Counted from the stretch's first letter, positions 25,226 through 35,236 are shown. The stretch is 64,000 nt of DNA from Sphingomonas taxi (GCA_003243195.1 QFQI01000005.1:197951-261950); one strand, 5' to 3'. Notes: a model not told the origin generated them from the sequence alone. A program made the numbers and translations.

Positions 25226-26859
25226 GTAATACTCCTTTGCGCGGGTTTGGGGTCGACCAGCTCGGCCGCGGGAAAGGCGTCGAAGGCGGCGGCGACGATC
25301 GGGTGCGCGCGCGCGGCATCGTGGCGCGCCTGCACCGCGTCCTGCTCGGCCTCGTAGATCGTCGGCGCGCCCGGCACGTCGGCCATCGCGATCTTCCACG
25401 GCGTGCCGCTCGCTTCACGCAGCACCGCCGCCAGTTCGGTCAGCGTGTCGGTGGACAGCGGGCGCGTGCCGCTGAACACGATCTCCGGCGGGGCATAGCG
25501 CACCAGGCTCGCGCCACGCCGCAGCCGCACCAGCAAATCAAGCTTGCCGCGCTCGTCCAGCAGCGCCAGCACGCCCGCGAATTCGGTCGGCGCGCGATCC
25601 GCCGGGGTCGGTTCCGGCGGCGCAACGGGCGGCGCGACGGCCGTCGGCGCCGCCACGTCGCCACTCGCGATCCGCCGCGCCAGCTCGCCCGGATCGGGCA
25701 GCGTCGAGGCATGGATCGCGCGCAAAATCGCCATCTCGGCGGTTTCGATCGGCAAGGCGGCGCGCGCCACCTCCTCATGCCCCTTCAGGAACAATTGCCA
25801 CAGGCGGTGCAGCGCCGGAAACGACAGCCGCCCCGCCCATTCGCGATAGGCGGCGCGCTCCTCGGCAGGTTGCGCGGGATCGTCCGGCGCGCCGACCTTC
25901 ACCTGCGTCACGCCATGCACCGCCTCCAGCAGCGCGCGGATGACGCCCAGCGGATCGACGCCCAGATCATATTGACGCCGCAGCGCCGCGAGCGCCCCCG
26001 GCGCGTCGGCGGCGAGCACCAGCGCCAGCAGGTCGCGCACCGCGTTGCGGTCCGACAGGCCCAGCATCTCGCGCACCGCCGCGGCACGCACGCCCCCGCC
26101 CTCCAGATCGGCATGCGCGATCGCCTGGTCGAGAATCGACAGCCCGTCGCGCGCCGATCCTTCCGCCGCGCGCGCGATCAGCGCCAGCGCCTCCGCCTCC
26201 GCCTCCGCGCCCTCCTGCGCCACCACGCGCGCGAAATGCTCGGCGAGCAGCGTCGCCGGGATGCGGCGCAGGTCGAAGCGCTGGCAACGCGACAGCACCG
26301 TCACCGGCACCTTGTTCACCTCGGTGGTGGCGAACAGGAACTTGACGTGCGCGGGCGGCTCCTCCAGCGTCTTGAGCAGCCCGTTGAACGCCGCCTTCGA
26401 CAGCATGTGCACTTCGTCGACGATGTAGATCTTGTAGCGCGCCGACACCGCGGCATAGCGCGACGCCTCGATGATCTCGCGCACGTCGTCGATGCCGGTG
26501 TGGCTGGCGGCGTCCATCTCGATCACGTCGATATGCCGCCCCTCCGCGATCGCGCGGCACGGCTCGCACTGCCCGCACGGGTCGATCGTCGGCCCGCCCT
26601 GCCCGTCCGGGCCGATGCAGTTGAGCGCCTTGGCGATCAGCCGCGCGGTGGAGGTCTTGCCCACCCCGCGCACGCCGGTCAGCAGGAACGCATGCGCGAT
26701 CCGGTCGCGCCGGATCGCATTGCCCAGCGTCTGGACCATCGCATCCTGCCCGATCAGCGCGGCGAAGGTCTGCGGTCGGTATTTGCGCGCCAGCACGCGA
26801 TAGGGCTGCGCGCTTGCCGCGGGCTGCGGCGGCGTGCCGAGATCGAAGGAGTCGGACAT
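25222..26859 (-). CDS. dnaX: DNA polymerase III subunit gamma/tau
   Basis: A 545-residue clamp-loader ATPase. The Walker A loop is TGVRGVGKTSTARLI near residue 45-60; four zinc-binding cysteines lie in CIGPDGQGG and CGQCEPC; Walker B and sensor motifs are IYIVDEVHMLSKAAFNGLLK and FATTEVNKVPVTVLSRCQRFDLRRI. The C-terminal half with a Pro/Ala-rich linker corresponds to tau. I saw no obvious slippery sequence for a gamma product. The ATG at 26859 is the likely start; 26865 is possible. Confidence 0.95.
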   Translation of the reverse strand: MSDSFDLGTPPQPAASAQPYRVLARKYRPQTFAALIGQDAMVQTLGNAIRRDRIAHAFLLTGVRGVGKTSTARLIAKALNCIGPDGQGGPTIDPCGQCEPCRAIAEGRHIDVIEMDAASHTGIDDVREIIEASRYAAVSARYKIYIVDEVHMLSKAAFNGLLKTLEEPPAHVKFLFATTEVNKVPVTVLSRCQRFDLRRIPATLLAEHFARVVAQEGAEAEAEALALIARAAEGSARDGLSILDQAIAHADLEGGGVRAAAVREMLGLSDRNAVRDLLALVLAADAPGALAALRRQYDLGVDPLGVIRALLEAVHGVTQVKVGAPDDPAQPAEERAAYREWAGRLSFPALHRLWQLFLKGHEEVARAALPIETAEMAILRAIHASTLPDPGELARRIASGDVAAPTAVAPPVAPPEPTPADRAPTEFAGVLALLDERGKLDLLVRLRRGASLVRYAPPEIVFSGTRPLSTDTLTELAAVLREASGTPWKIAMADVPGAPTIYEAEQDAVQARHDAARAHPIVAAAFDAFPAAELVDPKPAQRSIT

Positions 26860-26991
26860 CGCCATGCGATATAGGCGCGCGCGCCGCGCTTGTCGAAGCA
26901 TCTGCGCTTCGCCACCTCCGGTGCCGGCAAGGTCTGCGCAACCGTCATATCGCCCCTAGCCTCGCCCGCCCGCCTGTGACACGGCCGCGAC

Positions 26992-28155
26992 ATGGAAGCA
27001 TATGACGCGATCATCCTCGGCGCGGGCGGGGCCGGGCTGATGGCGGCGGCGGTCGCCGGGCAGCGCGGCCGGCGCGTGGCGGTGCTCGACCATGCCGACG
27101 CGCCCGGCCGGAAGATCCTGATCTCGGGCGGCGGCCGCTGCAACTTCACCAACCTGCACACCGCGCCGGACCGCTACCTGTCCGCCAACCCGCATTTCGC
27201 CAAGTCGGCGCTGGGCCGCTACACCGCGCAGGATTTCCTGGCGATGGTCGAGCGGCACGGGATCGCCTGGCATGAAAAGACGCTTGGGCAGTTGTTCTGC
27301 GACGGCCCGGCGCGCGCGATCGTGGCAATGCTGCTCGATGAATGCGAACGCGGCGGCGCGACGATCCGGCTCGGCCAGCCGCTGGGGGAGATCGGCCATG
27401 CCGACGGGCGCTTCACCGTGCGTCACGGCACGCGCGACTATGCCGCGCCGGCACTGGTGATCGCGACCGGCGGGCCGTCGATCCCCAAGCTGGGCGCGAC
27501 CGGCGTCGCCTATGATATCGCGCGACGCTTCGGGCTGAAGATCGTGGAGCCGCGCCCCGCGCTGGTGCCGCTGACGCTGCCGGGCGAGGAGGCGCTGTTC
27601 CGCGCGCTGTCGGGCGTCGCCACGCCGGTGGTGGCGCGCGCCGGCAAGGCATCGTTCGCGGAGGCCGCGCTGTTCACGCATCGCGGCCTGTCCGGCCCGG
27701 CGATCCTGCAGGTATCCAGCTACTGGCGGCACGGCGAGGCGATCGCGATCGACTTTCGCCCCGGTGCCGCGCCCGGCTGGCTGGTCCAGGCCAAGCGCGC
27801 CCGTCCGCGCGCCACGCTCGCCGCCGCACTGGACCTCCCCGCCCGCCTCGCCGACACGCTGGCAGAGCGGCTGGGCATCGGCGAGCTGGGCGCGGCCACC
27901 GACCGCCTGCTGGGCGAGGCGGAACGCCGCCTGTCGGACTGGCGCTTCCACCCGAACGGCACGGAAGGGTTCGCCAAGGCCGAGGTGACGGTCGGCGGCA
28001 TCGCCACCGCGACGCTGTCGTCCCGCACGATGGAGGCGCGCACGGTGCCCGGCCTGTACGCGATCGGCGAGGCGGTGGACGTCACCGGCTGGCTGGGCGG
28101 CTACAACTTCCAATGGGCCTGGGCGAGCGGCTGGGCGGCGGGACAGGCGGTGTAG
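26992..28155 (+). CDS. HI0933/YhiN-family FAD-dependent oxidoreductase
   Basis: A 387-residue flavoprotein. The dinucleotide-binding motif is IILGAGGAGLMAAAVAGQRG at the N-terminus; the family signature ISGGGRCNFTN and the later TGGPSIPKLGATGVAYDIA and YAIGEAVDVTGWLGGYNFQWAW are present. Members are often called aminoacetone oxidase-like or BaiN-like but most have no proven reaction. It is divergent from dnaX across 132 bp and convergent with the next minus-strand gene. Confidence 0.88.
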   Translation: MEAYDAIILGAGGAGLMAAAVAGQRGRRVAVLDHADAPGRKILISGGGRCNFTNLHTAPDRYLSANPHFAKSALGRYTAQDFLAMVERHGIAWHEKTLGQLFCDGPARAIVAMLLDECERGGATIRLGQPLGEIGHADGRFTVRHGTRDYAAPALVIATGGPSIPKLGATGVAYDIARRFGLKIVEPRPALVPLTLPGEEALFRALSGVATPVVARAGKASFAEAALFTHRGLSGPAILQVSSYWRHGEAIAIDFRPGAAPGWLVQAKRARPRATLAAALDLPARLADTLAERLGIGELGAATDRLLGEAERRLSDWRFHPNGTEGFAKAEVTVGGIATATLSSRTMEARTVPGLYAIGEAVDVTGWLGGYNFQWAWASGWAAGQAV

Positions 28156-28255
28156 CGCGCGTCACAGGCTGTTTGGAATGGCGGTGAAAGCGCATTCCGC
28201 CGTGCCGGCCCGCTCGCCCTCTCCCGTCAAGGATAATGATGCGGGAGGCGGGATC

Positions 28256-28283
28256 GAAAAAAACGCGTTTCCTCGCGCGTTTC
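28256..28283 (-). terminator. Intrinsic terminator of the exported-protein gene at 28295
   Basis: On the minus strand a 7-bp stem AAACGCG/CGCGTTT with an 8-base loop is followed by a run of U (seven consecutive A on the plus strand at 28257-28263). It begins about 12 bp after the stop of the minus-strand gene. Confidence 0.8.
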
Positions 28284-28294
28284 CGGACGAACAC

Positions 28295-28819
28295 TCAGCG
28301 CAGCCGCATCGCGCGGTAGCTTCGCCCCTCCACATTGAGGAAGAACGCCCCCATCGCCCCCTTGCGGACACGGATCTTCGCCCCGGACTTGGGCGGGAAC
28401 GGCATCGGATCGGTCGTCTGCCACACCGCCGCGCCCTCGTCCGCCAGCGTGATTTCCGCGCGGCCGTTCGCCGCGGCGCGAGCCGCGCGCACGGTCGTGT
28501 TGATCTCGGTGAACGCCTCGCGCTCGCCGCTGTCGGCGCCGCCCAGCACCCCCAGATCGGGCACATTCAGCCCGAACAGCGAGCGGCGCGCCTTGCGCAC
28601 GTCGCTGCGATCCACGATGCGGATATCCTTCGCCTTGACCGACGCTTCGAGCACGGCGGCGGCCTCGTCGAAACACGCCAGCCGGGCGGCGGCGTCCGGG
28701 ATGCTCCGACAGCGCCCGAAACTGTCCAGCACCCTCCCCGACGCGCCTTCCTGCGCCGCCACCCCGGGAGCAGCCAGCAGCGCGATTGCCATCGCCATCA
28801 TACCGATATGCTTTGCCAT
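28295..28819 (-). CDS. Exported protein of unknown function
   Basis: A 174-residue protein with a clear Sec signal peptide (IGMMAMAIALLAAPGVAAQ, cleavage likely after AAQ near residue 23). Just after it come two cysteines in CRSIPDAAARLACFDEAAAV, a motif seen in several small secreted proteobacterial proteins of unknown role and in type VI accessory VasI-like proteins; I do not claim that role. The C-terminal half (about 95-174) looks like a beta-rich domain. It has its own intrinsic terminator and is divergent from the TonB receptor across 244 bp. Confidence 0.65.
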   Translation of the reverse strand: MAKHIGMMAMAIALLAAPGVAAQEGASGRVLDSFGRCRSIPDAAARLACFDEAAAVLEASVKAKDIRIVDRSDVRKARRSLFGLNVPDLGVLGGADSGEREAFTEINTTVRAARAAANGRAEITLADEGAAVWQTTDPMPFPPKSGAKIRVRKGAMGAFFLNVEGRSYRAMRLR

Positions 28820-29063
28820 ATGTCCCGTCGTTCCGCCGCTCTTGCCGATGGCGCCGCACTTACCGGCGGCGGCCGGCTGCCGACAAGCCGCACATGTGTG
28901 TCCACGAGGTTACACTCTTGCAAAAAGACGCAATGTGACGCGCGCGATATTGCCGCACCGCACAGGTACACGTAGCCATCCATCATTCCCGGTCGCCACG
29001 GCTGCCGCGGAGCATGAACGTCGACATACCGGGACAACCGGCGACACAAAGGGGACTACCGAC

Positions 29064-32000
29064 ATGCTGAACGCCTATCGTTCGCGCCTGCTCACTTCGA
29101 CGCTGCTGGTCGGCGCCGCGGCCTTCGCCCAACCGGCGCTGGCCCAGACGGCCGATCCCGCCAGCCAGCCGAAGACCGGCATCCAGAGCACCGATCCGGC
29201 CGCGCCCGCCGCCGGCATCTCCAGCCAGGAATCCGCGCCGCCCGCCGCCGAGACCACGACCGGCGACGTCGTCGTCACCGGCACGCTGATCCGCAACCCG
29301 AACCTGGTGTCGTCCAGCCCGGTCGCCGTCGTCGGCCAGGAAGAAATCCAGCTTCGTCAGCGCAACACCGCCGAAGAACTGCTGCGCGACCTGCCGGGCG
29401 TCGCGCCCAGCATCGGTTCGTCGGTGAACAACGGCAACGGCGGTTCGGCCTATGTCGACCTTCGCGGCCTCGGCAACTTCCGCAACATCGTGCTGCTCGA
29501 CGGCGCCCGCATCACGCCGGCCAGCACCGTCGGTCGCGTCGACCTCAACAACATCCCGCTCGCGCTGATCGAGCGTACGGACGTACTGACCGGCGGCGCG
29601 GCGACCACCTATGGCGCCGACGCGGTGTCGGGCGTGGTGAACTTCATCACCCGCTCCGACTTCTCGGGCATGGAAGCCAACGTTTCGCAGGGCATCACCG
29701 AGCGCGGCGACGGCGCGGCGTTCCGCGCCGACCTGACGCTGGGCGCGAACTTCGACGACGGTCGCGGCAACGCGGTGGTGTCGTTCGGCTATCAGGACGT
29801 CGACCCGGTCTATCAGGGCGCGCGCGATTTCTCGCGCAACAACTACACCTCCACCTCGGGCGGCCGTGGCGGATCGGGCACCACCGTTCCGGGGCGCTTC
29901 ACGCTGGGCAGCGCGTACAACTCGATCCAGCCGGATTCGGGCACGCTGCGCCCCTATGTCGGTTCGCGTGACGGGTTCAACTTCAACCCGTACAATATCT
30001 TCCAGACGCCGTTCAAGCGCTACAACATCTACGGCGCGGGGCACTACGAGCTGTCCGACAATATCGAAGTCTACGGCCGTGGCATGTTCTCCAAGAACAC
30101 GGTCAGCACGATCATCGCACCGTCGGGCATCTTCGGCCAGTTGCTGACGATCCCGGTCAGCAACCCGTACCTGCCCGCCGCTGCGCGCGCGCAATTCTGT
30201 GCCAACAACGACTTCAATCCGACGCTCGCCGGCATCCAGACGCTGACGGCGGCCGAGTGCGCGGCGGCTGCGACGGCAACCTCGCCGACGGACCCGAACT
30301 TCCGCTCCTTCACCACCACCGTGGGTCGCCGTCTCACCGAAACCGGGCCGCGTGTCTCCGACTACGTAACGCAGATGTTCGATTATCGTGCGGGCCTGAA
30401 GCTGGGGATCACCGACTCGATCTCGCTCGACGTGTCGGGCGCCTATGGTGAATCGGAGAATCGTCAGACCCAGTCCGGCTACGTGCTGATCTCGCGGCTG
30501 CGCACCGCGGTCTATGCCACGAACACGTCGACCTGCCTCGGCTCGTCGCCGGCGGTGCTGAACCCCAATCCGGCGCTGCCGCCGCTCGCCAATGCCGGTG
30601 CCGGCACCAATGCGGGCACGGGCTGCGTTCCCGTCAACATGTTCGGCGCGGATGGCTCGATCCTGCCCAACCAGATCCCGTATCTGACCGCGGCGGCGAC
30701 CACCTCGCAGAACACCTCGCTGGCACAGGCGCGCGCGTTGCTGAGTGGCGACATCGGCGCGTCGCTGCCGTGGGCCGACGAGCCGATCGGCTTCGCGATC
30801 GGCGCCGAGTATCGCAAGTACACCGCGCAGCAGTTCGCCGACGAACTGTCGCAGACCGCGGGTGAATTGGGCGGTGCCGGCGGTGCGGTGCCGAACTTCC
30901 GGGGCAGCTACGACGTCAAGGAAGGCTATGCCGAGGTCATCGCTCCGCTGGTGTCCGACAAGCCGTTCTTCCACAGCCTGACCGTCGAAGGCGGCCTGCG
31001 TTACTCCAGCTACAAGGTCGACGCTCCGGGCAACCCCAGCTACGATACCTGGACGTACAAGGGCGGCGGTAGCTGGGAGCCGTTCGACGGCTTCAAGGTG
31101 CGCGGCAACTATCAGCGCGCGGTGCGTGCCCCGAACATCGCCGAGCTGTTCTCGCCGCTCAACACCGGCCTGACCTCGCTGTCGGTCGATCCGTGCCGCA
31201 CGACGGCCACCTATGCCGGCCCGGCCAGCAATCCCAACCTGGCCGCGGTCTGCCTCGCGCAGGGCGCGTCAGCCTCGACGATCGGTGCGATCGCCAACCC
31301 GACCGCGGGTCAGGCGAACTCCACCACCGCCGGGTCGACCACGCTGCGCCCGGAAACCTCGGACAGCTACACGCTCGGCGCGGTGTTCCAGCCGAACTTC
31401 GTGCCCGGCCTGTCGATCACGGTCGATTATTACAACATCTCGATCCGTGACGCGATCTCGCAGCCGGTGCCGGGCGACCTCATTGCGGGCTGCTTCGGTG
31501 ACAGCAACGCCAGCGGCATCACCGCCGCCAGCGTCAACAACCCGATCTGCGCGCTCTTCCGGCGCAACGGCGTGACCGGCGCGCTGGACGGCGATCCCGC
31601 CACGACGCAGGGCATGCTGTTCCCGGCCACCAACTCCGGTCGCATCCTGACCGACGGCATCGACCTGGGCGTCAACTACCGTCGCGATCTGGGCTTCGCG
31701 AAGCTGAACCTCAGCTTCAACGGCAACTGGACCAACCGTTCGAAGTTCCAGGCGCTGGTGCCCGGCTCGACCGTGCCGGTGGGCAGCCCGATCGGGTCCG
31801 GTCTGTCGCTGCCGACGACCAGCATCCGCGAGTGCACCGGCTTCTACAGCGCGAACTGCGGTTCGCCGGGTTCGGCCGGCCCCAGCTCGTCGGCGGGTTC
31901 GATCCAGCCGGCGTTCACCTGGAACCAGCGCACGACGCTCAGCTTCGGCGACGTCGACCTGTCGGTGCTGTGGCGTCACCTCAATCCGGTTCGGGTCGAG

Positions 32001-32285
32001 CCGGGCGTGACCACCTACGCCGGCACGATCGCTACCGGCGCGCTGGCCGGCCGCGAGGTGAACTTCGGCAAGATCGGCGCCTACAACTACCTCGACCTGG
32101 CCGCGCGTTTCGGCGTCAGCGACCATTTCGACCTGACGGTGACCGTCACCAACCTGCTCGACCGCGAACCGCCGCTGGTGGGCGGTACGGTCGGCTCGGT
32201 GTCGTACAACAGCGGCAACACCTATCCGTCGACCTACGACGCGCTGGGTCGCCGCTTCAACGTGGGCGCGCGCATCAAGTTCTGA
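29064..32285 (+). CDS. TonB-dependent outer-membrane receptor
   Basis: A 1073-residue receptor. A signal peptide (LLTSTLLVGAAAFAQPALAQ) is followed by a Pro/Ala/Thr-rich linker and a TonB-box-like VVVTGTL near residue 75. The plug has LRQRNTAEELLRDLPGV and YVDLRGLGNFRNIVLLDGAR; VLTGGAATTYGADAVSGVVN is the usual pre-barrel signature. The C-terminus RFNVGARIKF ends in Phe as required for barrel assembly. Substrate unknown; sphingomonads have many such receptors for sugars, siderophores and peptides. No regulator or transporter partner is adjacent. A terminator follows. Confidence 0.93.
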   Translation: MLNAYRSRLLTSTLLVGAAAFAQPALAQTADPASQPKTGIQSTDPAAPAAGISSQESAPPAAETTTGDVVVTGTLIRNPNLVSSSPVAVVGQEEIQLRQRNTAEELLRDLPGVAPSIGSSVNNGNGGSAYVDLRGLGNFRNIVLLDGARITPASTVGRVDLNNIPLALIERTDVLTGGAATTYGADAVSGVVNFITRSDFSGMEANVSQGITERGDGAAFRADLTLGANFDDGRGNAVVSFGYQDVDPVYQGARDFSRNNYTSTSGGRGGSGTTVPGRFTLGSAYNSIQPDSGTLRPYVGSRDGFNFNPYNIFQTPFKRYNIYGAGHYELSDNIEVYGRGMFSKNTVSTIIAPSGIFGQLLTIPVSNPYLPAAARAQFCANNDFNPTLAGIQTLTAAECAAAATATSPTDPNFRSFTTTVGRRLTETGPRVSDYVTQMFDYRAGLKLGITDSISLDVSGAYGESENRQTQSGYVLISRLRTAVYATNTSTCLGSSPAVLNPNPALPPLANAGAGTNAGTGCVPVNMFGADGSILPNQIPYLTAAATTSQNTSLAQARALLSGDIGASLPWADEPIGFAIGAEYRKYTAQQFADELSQTAGELGGAGGAVPNFRGSYDVKEGYAEVIAPLVSDKPFFHSLTVEGGLRYSSYKVDAPGNPSYDTWTYKGGGSWEPFDGFKVRGNYQRAVRAPNIAELFSPLNTGLTSLSVDPCRTTATYAGPASNPNLAAVCLAQGASASTIGAIANPTAGQANSTTAGSTTLRPETSDSYTLGAVFQPNFVPGLSITVDYYNISIRDAISQPVPGDLIAGCFGDSNASGITAASVNNPICALFRRNGVTGALDGDPATTQGMLFPATNSGRILTDGIDLGVNYRRDLGFAKLNLSFNGNWTNRSKFQALVPGSTVPVGSPIGSGLSLPTTSIRECTGFYSANCGSPGSAGPSSSAGSIQPAFTWNQRTTLSFGDVDLSVLWRHLNPVRVEPGVTTYAGTIATGALAGREVNFGKIGAYNYLDLAARFGVSDHFDLTVTVTNLLDREPPLVGGTVGSVSYNSGNTYPSTYDALGRRFNVGARIKF

Positions 32286-32309
32286 TCCGCGTTTCCGCTA
32301 TCGAACCTG

Positions 32310-32342
32310 AAAAGGGGGTGGGCTTCGGCTCGCCCCTTTTTT
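32310..32342 (+). terminator. Intrinsic terminator after the TonB receptor gene
   Basis: A 14-bp stem with four wobble or A-T rich outer pairs (32310-32323 with 32328-32341) closes on a TTCG tetraloop and ends in a T-run. It starts about 25 bp after the receptor stop codon. Confidence 0.9.
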
Positions 32343-32345
32343 GCT

Positions 32346-32847
32346 GGCGAAGCTGGTGTGGGATGGATCCCGCGTGATGCTCGCCGGGACGTGCGAGGTC
32401 ATCACCCCGCCACGGACCAAGCAGGTCAGATGGGGTGGCCCTGTCTCGACATCCCGCGATCCGGTCGGTGCCCGGCGGCGACCTCCGCAACGTCGTGCAA
32501 CCGTCTACAAGCGTGCACGGCGCAACGAGGCGCCTCACCGCTTGCTACCCCGGGGGGGAGCGTCACCCGAGCCCTCGACAGGCAGCCGCCACCCGCGCGT
32601 CGCCGCTATGGCGAGCGCCATCCTCGGCATAGGCTTAGGCTACGGGCACCGGGCGCGCTTGTCGCCTCCCGGCACTCCGCGAGTGGAGAGACATTCGTGG
32701 ATCAGCGGCCACGTCTCCCGATCCGGGGCGTATTCCCAGCCGGTGAGGTCCGTCAACCGCGTGAACCGCGTTCAGCGCACCCGCCCCGGCCGGCGCGCTG
32801 CGATCGCATCGTCGCGCGACCGCCGCACCGTCTGCCTCGGCGCCGCG
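32346..32847. other. Gene-free region after the TonB receptor
   Basis: About 500 bp between the receptor terminator and the 3' end of the minus-strand cystathionine gamma-synthase gene. I translated it by eye in both directions and found no convincing gene, RNA or decayed element. Codon-position bias typical of this genome is absent. Confidence 0.4.
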
Positions 32848-34161
32848 TCACACCGCCGCCAGCGCCTGCTCCATATCCGCGATCAGGTCGTCGGCATCCT
32901 CGACCCCGATCGAGATGCGCACCAGATTGTCGGTGATGCCCAGCGCCTGCTTGCGCGCGTCCGGCACAGATAGGTGCGTCATGCCGGCGGGGTGGCTGGC
33001 AAGCGTCTCGGTGCCGCCCAGGCTGACCGCCAGCTTGGCGATCTTCAGTGCGTCGAGGAAGCGGAATGCCTCCGGCTCACCGCCGTTCAGATATAGCGAA
33101 AAGGTCGATCCCCCGCCGGTGCAGTGGCGGCGATAGATGTCCGCCTGCCGCCCCTGCCCATCGGAGAGGAAGCCCAGATAGCCGACACGCTCCACCTTGG
33201 GATGATCGCGCAGGAAGGCGCAGACCTTCGCGGCATTCTCGCCCGCACGGCTCATGCGCAACTCCAGCGTCTCCAGGCTGCGCATCAGCATCCACGCGGT
33301 GTTGGGGTCGCAGATCGTGCCGATCGTGTTGCGCATCGCGCGGATCGTGTCGATCAGCGGCTTCGCGCCCAGCACCGCGCCCGCCACCAGATCGGAATGG
33401 CCGCCGGCATATTTGGTCAGGCTGTAGACCACCGCATCCGCGCCATGCTGCAACGGCTGCGACCACAGCGGTCCCAGGAAGGTGTTGTCGATCGCGATCG
33501 GCGGCTTGTCCGCGCCGGTAAAGATCGCGTCGCGGCTGTCGCGCACGGCCTGCACGTCGACCAGCGCGTTGGTGGGATTGGCGGGACTTTCCAGATAGAT
33601 CAGCGCTACGCGCCCCGACGCCGCCTTGCCCAGCACCGCGTCGATCTCCGCGCGCGTCGCGCCGGCCGGGAAGTCGAGCCAGTGCACCCCGAAGCGCCCC
33701 AGCACGCGCGCGATCAGCGTCTCGGTCGCGGCATAGAGCGGGCCGGAATGGACGATCGTGTCGCCCGGCCGCACCAGCGACAGGAACAGCGTGGCGATTG
33801 CCGACATGCCACTGGAAAAGGCCAACGCATCCTCCGCACCCTCCCAGATGCCGAGCCGGTCCTCCAAAATCTCCTGGTTGGGGCCATTGAAGCGCGAATA
33901 GACCAGCCCTTCCGCGCCGCCCGGCCGCTTGCCGGTGACGCCCTCGAAATGGCGCTTGCCCGCCGCGGCGCTGGGAAAGACGAAGGTGGAGGTCAGGAAT
34001 ACCGGCGGCTTCAGCGCGCCTTCGGACAAAGCGGGATCATAGCCGTGCCCCATCATCAGCGTCGCGGGCTTCAGCTTGCGCCCGCCGATCGCATCGGGTT
34101 CGGGTTTCGTCGAGCGGCGCACTTCCACGCCGGTCAGGTCGTCTTCGGTCGGTTCGGTCAT
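32848..34161 (-). CDS. Cystathionine gamma-synthase family PLP enzyme
   Basis: A 437-residue Cys/Met-metabolism PLP enzyme. The fold-type I signatures are FSSGMSAI, GPLYAATETL, YLESPANPTN, IDNTFLGPLWSQPLQHGAD and the PLP-lysine motif SLTKYAGGHSDLVAG. The final GGTETLASHPAGMTHLSV binds substrate carboxylate. Family members include cystathionine gamma-synthase, methionine gamma-lyase and O-acetylhomoserine sulfhydrylase; sequence alone does not separate them. It starts 9 bp after the upstream exported-protein gene, probably one operon. I saw no SAM riboswitch ahead. Confidence 0.88.
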   Translation of the reverse strand: MTEPTEDDLTGVEVRRSTKPEPDAIGGRKLKPATLMMGHGYDPALSEGALKPPVFLTSTFVFPSAAAGKRHFEGVTGKRPGGAEGLVYSRFNGPNQEILEDRLGIWEGAEDALAFSSGMSAIATLFLSLVRPGDTIVHSGPLYAATETLIARVLGRFGVHWLDFPAGATRAEIDAVLGKAASGRVALIYLESPANPTNALVDVQAVRDSRDAIFTGADKPPIAIDNTFLGPLWSQPLQHGADAVVYSLTKYAGGHSDLVAGAVLGAKPLIDTIRAMRNTIGTICDPNTAWMLMRSLETLELRMSRAGENAAKVCAFLRDHPKVERVGYLGFLSDGQGRQADIYRRHCTGGGSTFSLYLNGGEPEAFRFLDALKIAKLAVSLGGTETLASHPAGMTHLSVPDARKQALGITDNLVRISIGVEDADDLIADMEQALAAV

Positions 34162-34170
34162 CAGCTTCGC

Positions 34171-34581
34171 CTATTTCGAGCGGTACGGCACGAACCCGCC
34201 CAGCGCGCAGCTGCCGGTTGGCATGCGCGTGGGCAGGTCGACGGTCTGCGCGATATCGCCGCGACACAGCCGCGTCTGGAACTGCCGCGTGACCATCGCG
34301 TCGCCCCGCGCCACGTTCTCGCACCCGCCGCCCGTCTCGCTGACGTACACCAGCCGGTCGCTGACGCGGTACAGCAGGCGGGTGCCATGGGCGCTCAGTT
34401 GCGGCTTGGTGAAGCGCGTGTCGATGCACGCCTCCTCCTTGCCCGGGGTCTTGCCGGCGAGCAGCTTCGCGTAGGCGGCCTCGGCGCGATCCGGGCCACG
34501 ATCGGGCCGTTGCCCCGGCGCGGCGACCACCGCCGCCGCGCCCAGCGCACCCGCGGCCAGGAAGGTGATGAGGAAACGCAT
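34171..34581 (-). CDS. Exported protein of unknown function
   Basis: A 136-residue protein with a signal peptide (FLITFLAAGALGAAAVVAAPG). Four cysteines (in EACIDTRF, GGGCENV, TRLCRGDI and TGSCALGG) suggest two disulfide bonds in the periplasm. No domain recognised. It lies 9 bp upstream of the cystathionine gamma-synthase family gene and is likely co-transcribed. Confidence 0.65.
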   Translation of the reverse strand: MRFLITFLAAGALGAAAVVAAPGQRPDRGPDRAEAAYAKLLAGKTPGKEEACIDTRFTKPQLSAHGTRLLYRVSDRLVYVSETGGGCENVARGDAMVTRQFQTRLCRGDIAQTVDLPTRMPTGSCALGGFVPYRSK

Positions 34582-34872
34582 CGCTCAACCTCGCGTGTTC
34601 GTGTCACGCGGATCATAACACATGATCGCGCCAGGACGATCCCGCAGCCGTCACGCGCGCAACCATCTGCCCTCGTCCCAGGCGGGGGCGGAAACGACGA
34701 CAGGGGCATGGATTCGATCAGGCGCCGGATCGGCGGCGCGGTGGGAGCCGGAACGACCCGCGGCGAAATCGTTGTGGCTGCTTCCGTCAGGACCTGACCA
34801 AGTTGGCGACGACCACGTCCGCCCGACTCCCGTCCGCCCTATGGCGGAGCCGGGCGGCGCGATCAAGTGCGA

Positions 34873-35169
34873 CTAGCGATGGACGCGAAAGCAGCGCCGC
34901 ACCGGCCCGTAATAGCCGCGCTCCCAATGGCACACCGTGCGCGCACGCGGCCCGCGGTTCCAGTGGCGGGCATAGCGGCGATCGTCGCGCCAGTCCCGCC
35001 GGTCGTTCCGCGCGCCGCGGCGGTCGTCACGCCAGTCGCGGTGGCCATCCCAGCCACGCCGGTCATCCCAGCCGCGCCGGTCGTCCCAGCGCTGCGCCGC
35101 GCTCACCGTCGTGGGGGCCAATGCCGCCAGCGCCATCAACCCGGCGAAGCCCAAGGTCATCTGTTTCAT
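34873..35169 (-). CDS. Small exported protein with WDDRR repeats
   Basis: A 98-residue protein. A signal peptide (LGFAGLMALAALAPTTVSAA) is followed by a low-complexity region built from W-D-D-R-R and R-D-W-R-D-D-R-R units (about residues 30-70), then a basic C-terminus CHWERGYYGPVRRCFRVHR with two cysteines. Similar Arg/Asp/Trp-rich small periplasmic proteins are common in sphingomonads and of unknown role; some resemble RcnB-like proteins. The ATG at 35169 has GAGTGAGG upstream. Confidence 0.6.
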   Translation of the reverse strand: MKQMTLGFAGLMALAALAPTTVSAAQRWDDRRGWDDRRGWDGHRDWRDDRRGARNDRRDWRDDRRYARHWNRGPRARTVCHWERGYYGPVRRCFRVHR

Positions 35170-35236
35170 ACGCCTCACTCCCGTAACCCCTGCTGCCTCG
35201 CAAGGTGCGCCGGGCGCGCTGCATCGACCCTGAACC

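Noticed and set aside
32346..32847. Decayed gene in the 500-bp gap after the TonB receptor
   Set aside because: Six-frame reading by eye gave no recognisable protein fragments, unlike the gap at 49.8-50.3 kb.
34582..34872. SAM-type riboswitch ahead of the cystathionine gamma-synthase operon
   Set aside because: Looked for SAM-II or SAM-alpha hallmarks upstream of the exported-protein gene and saw none that I could support.
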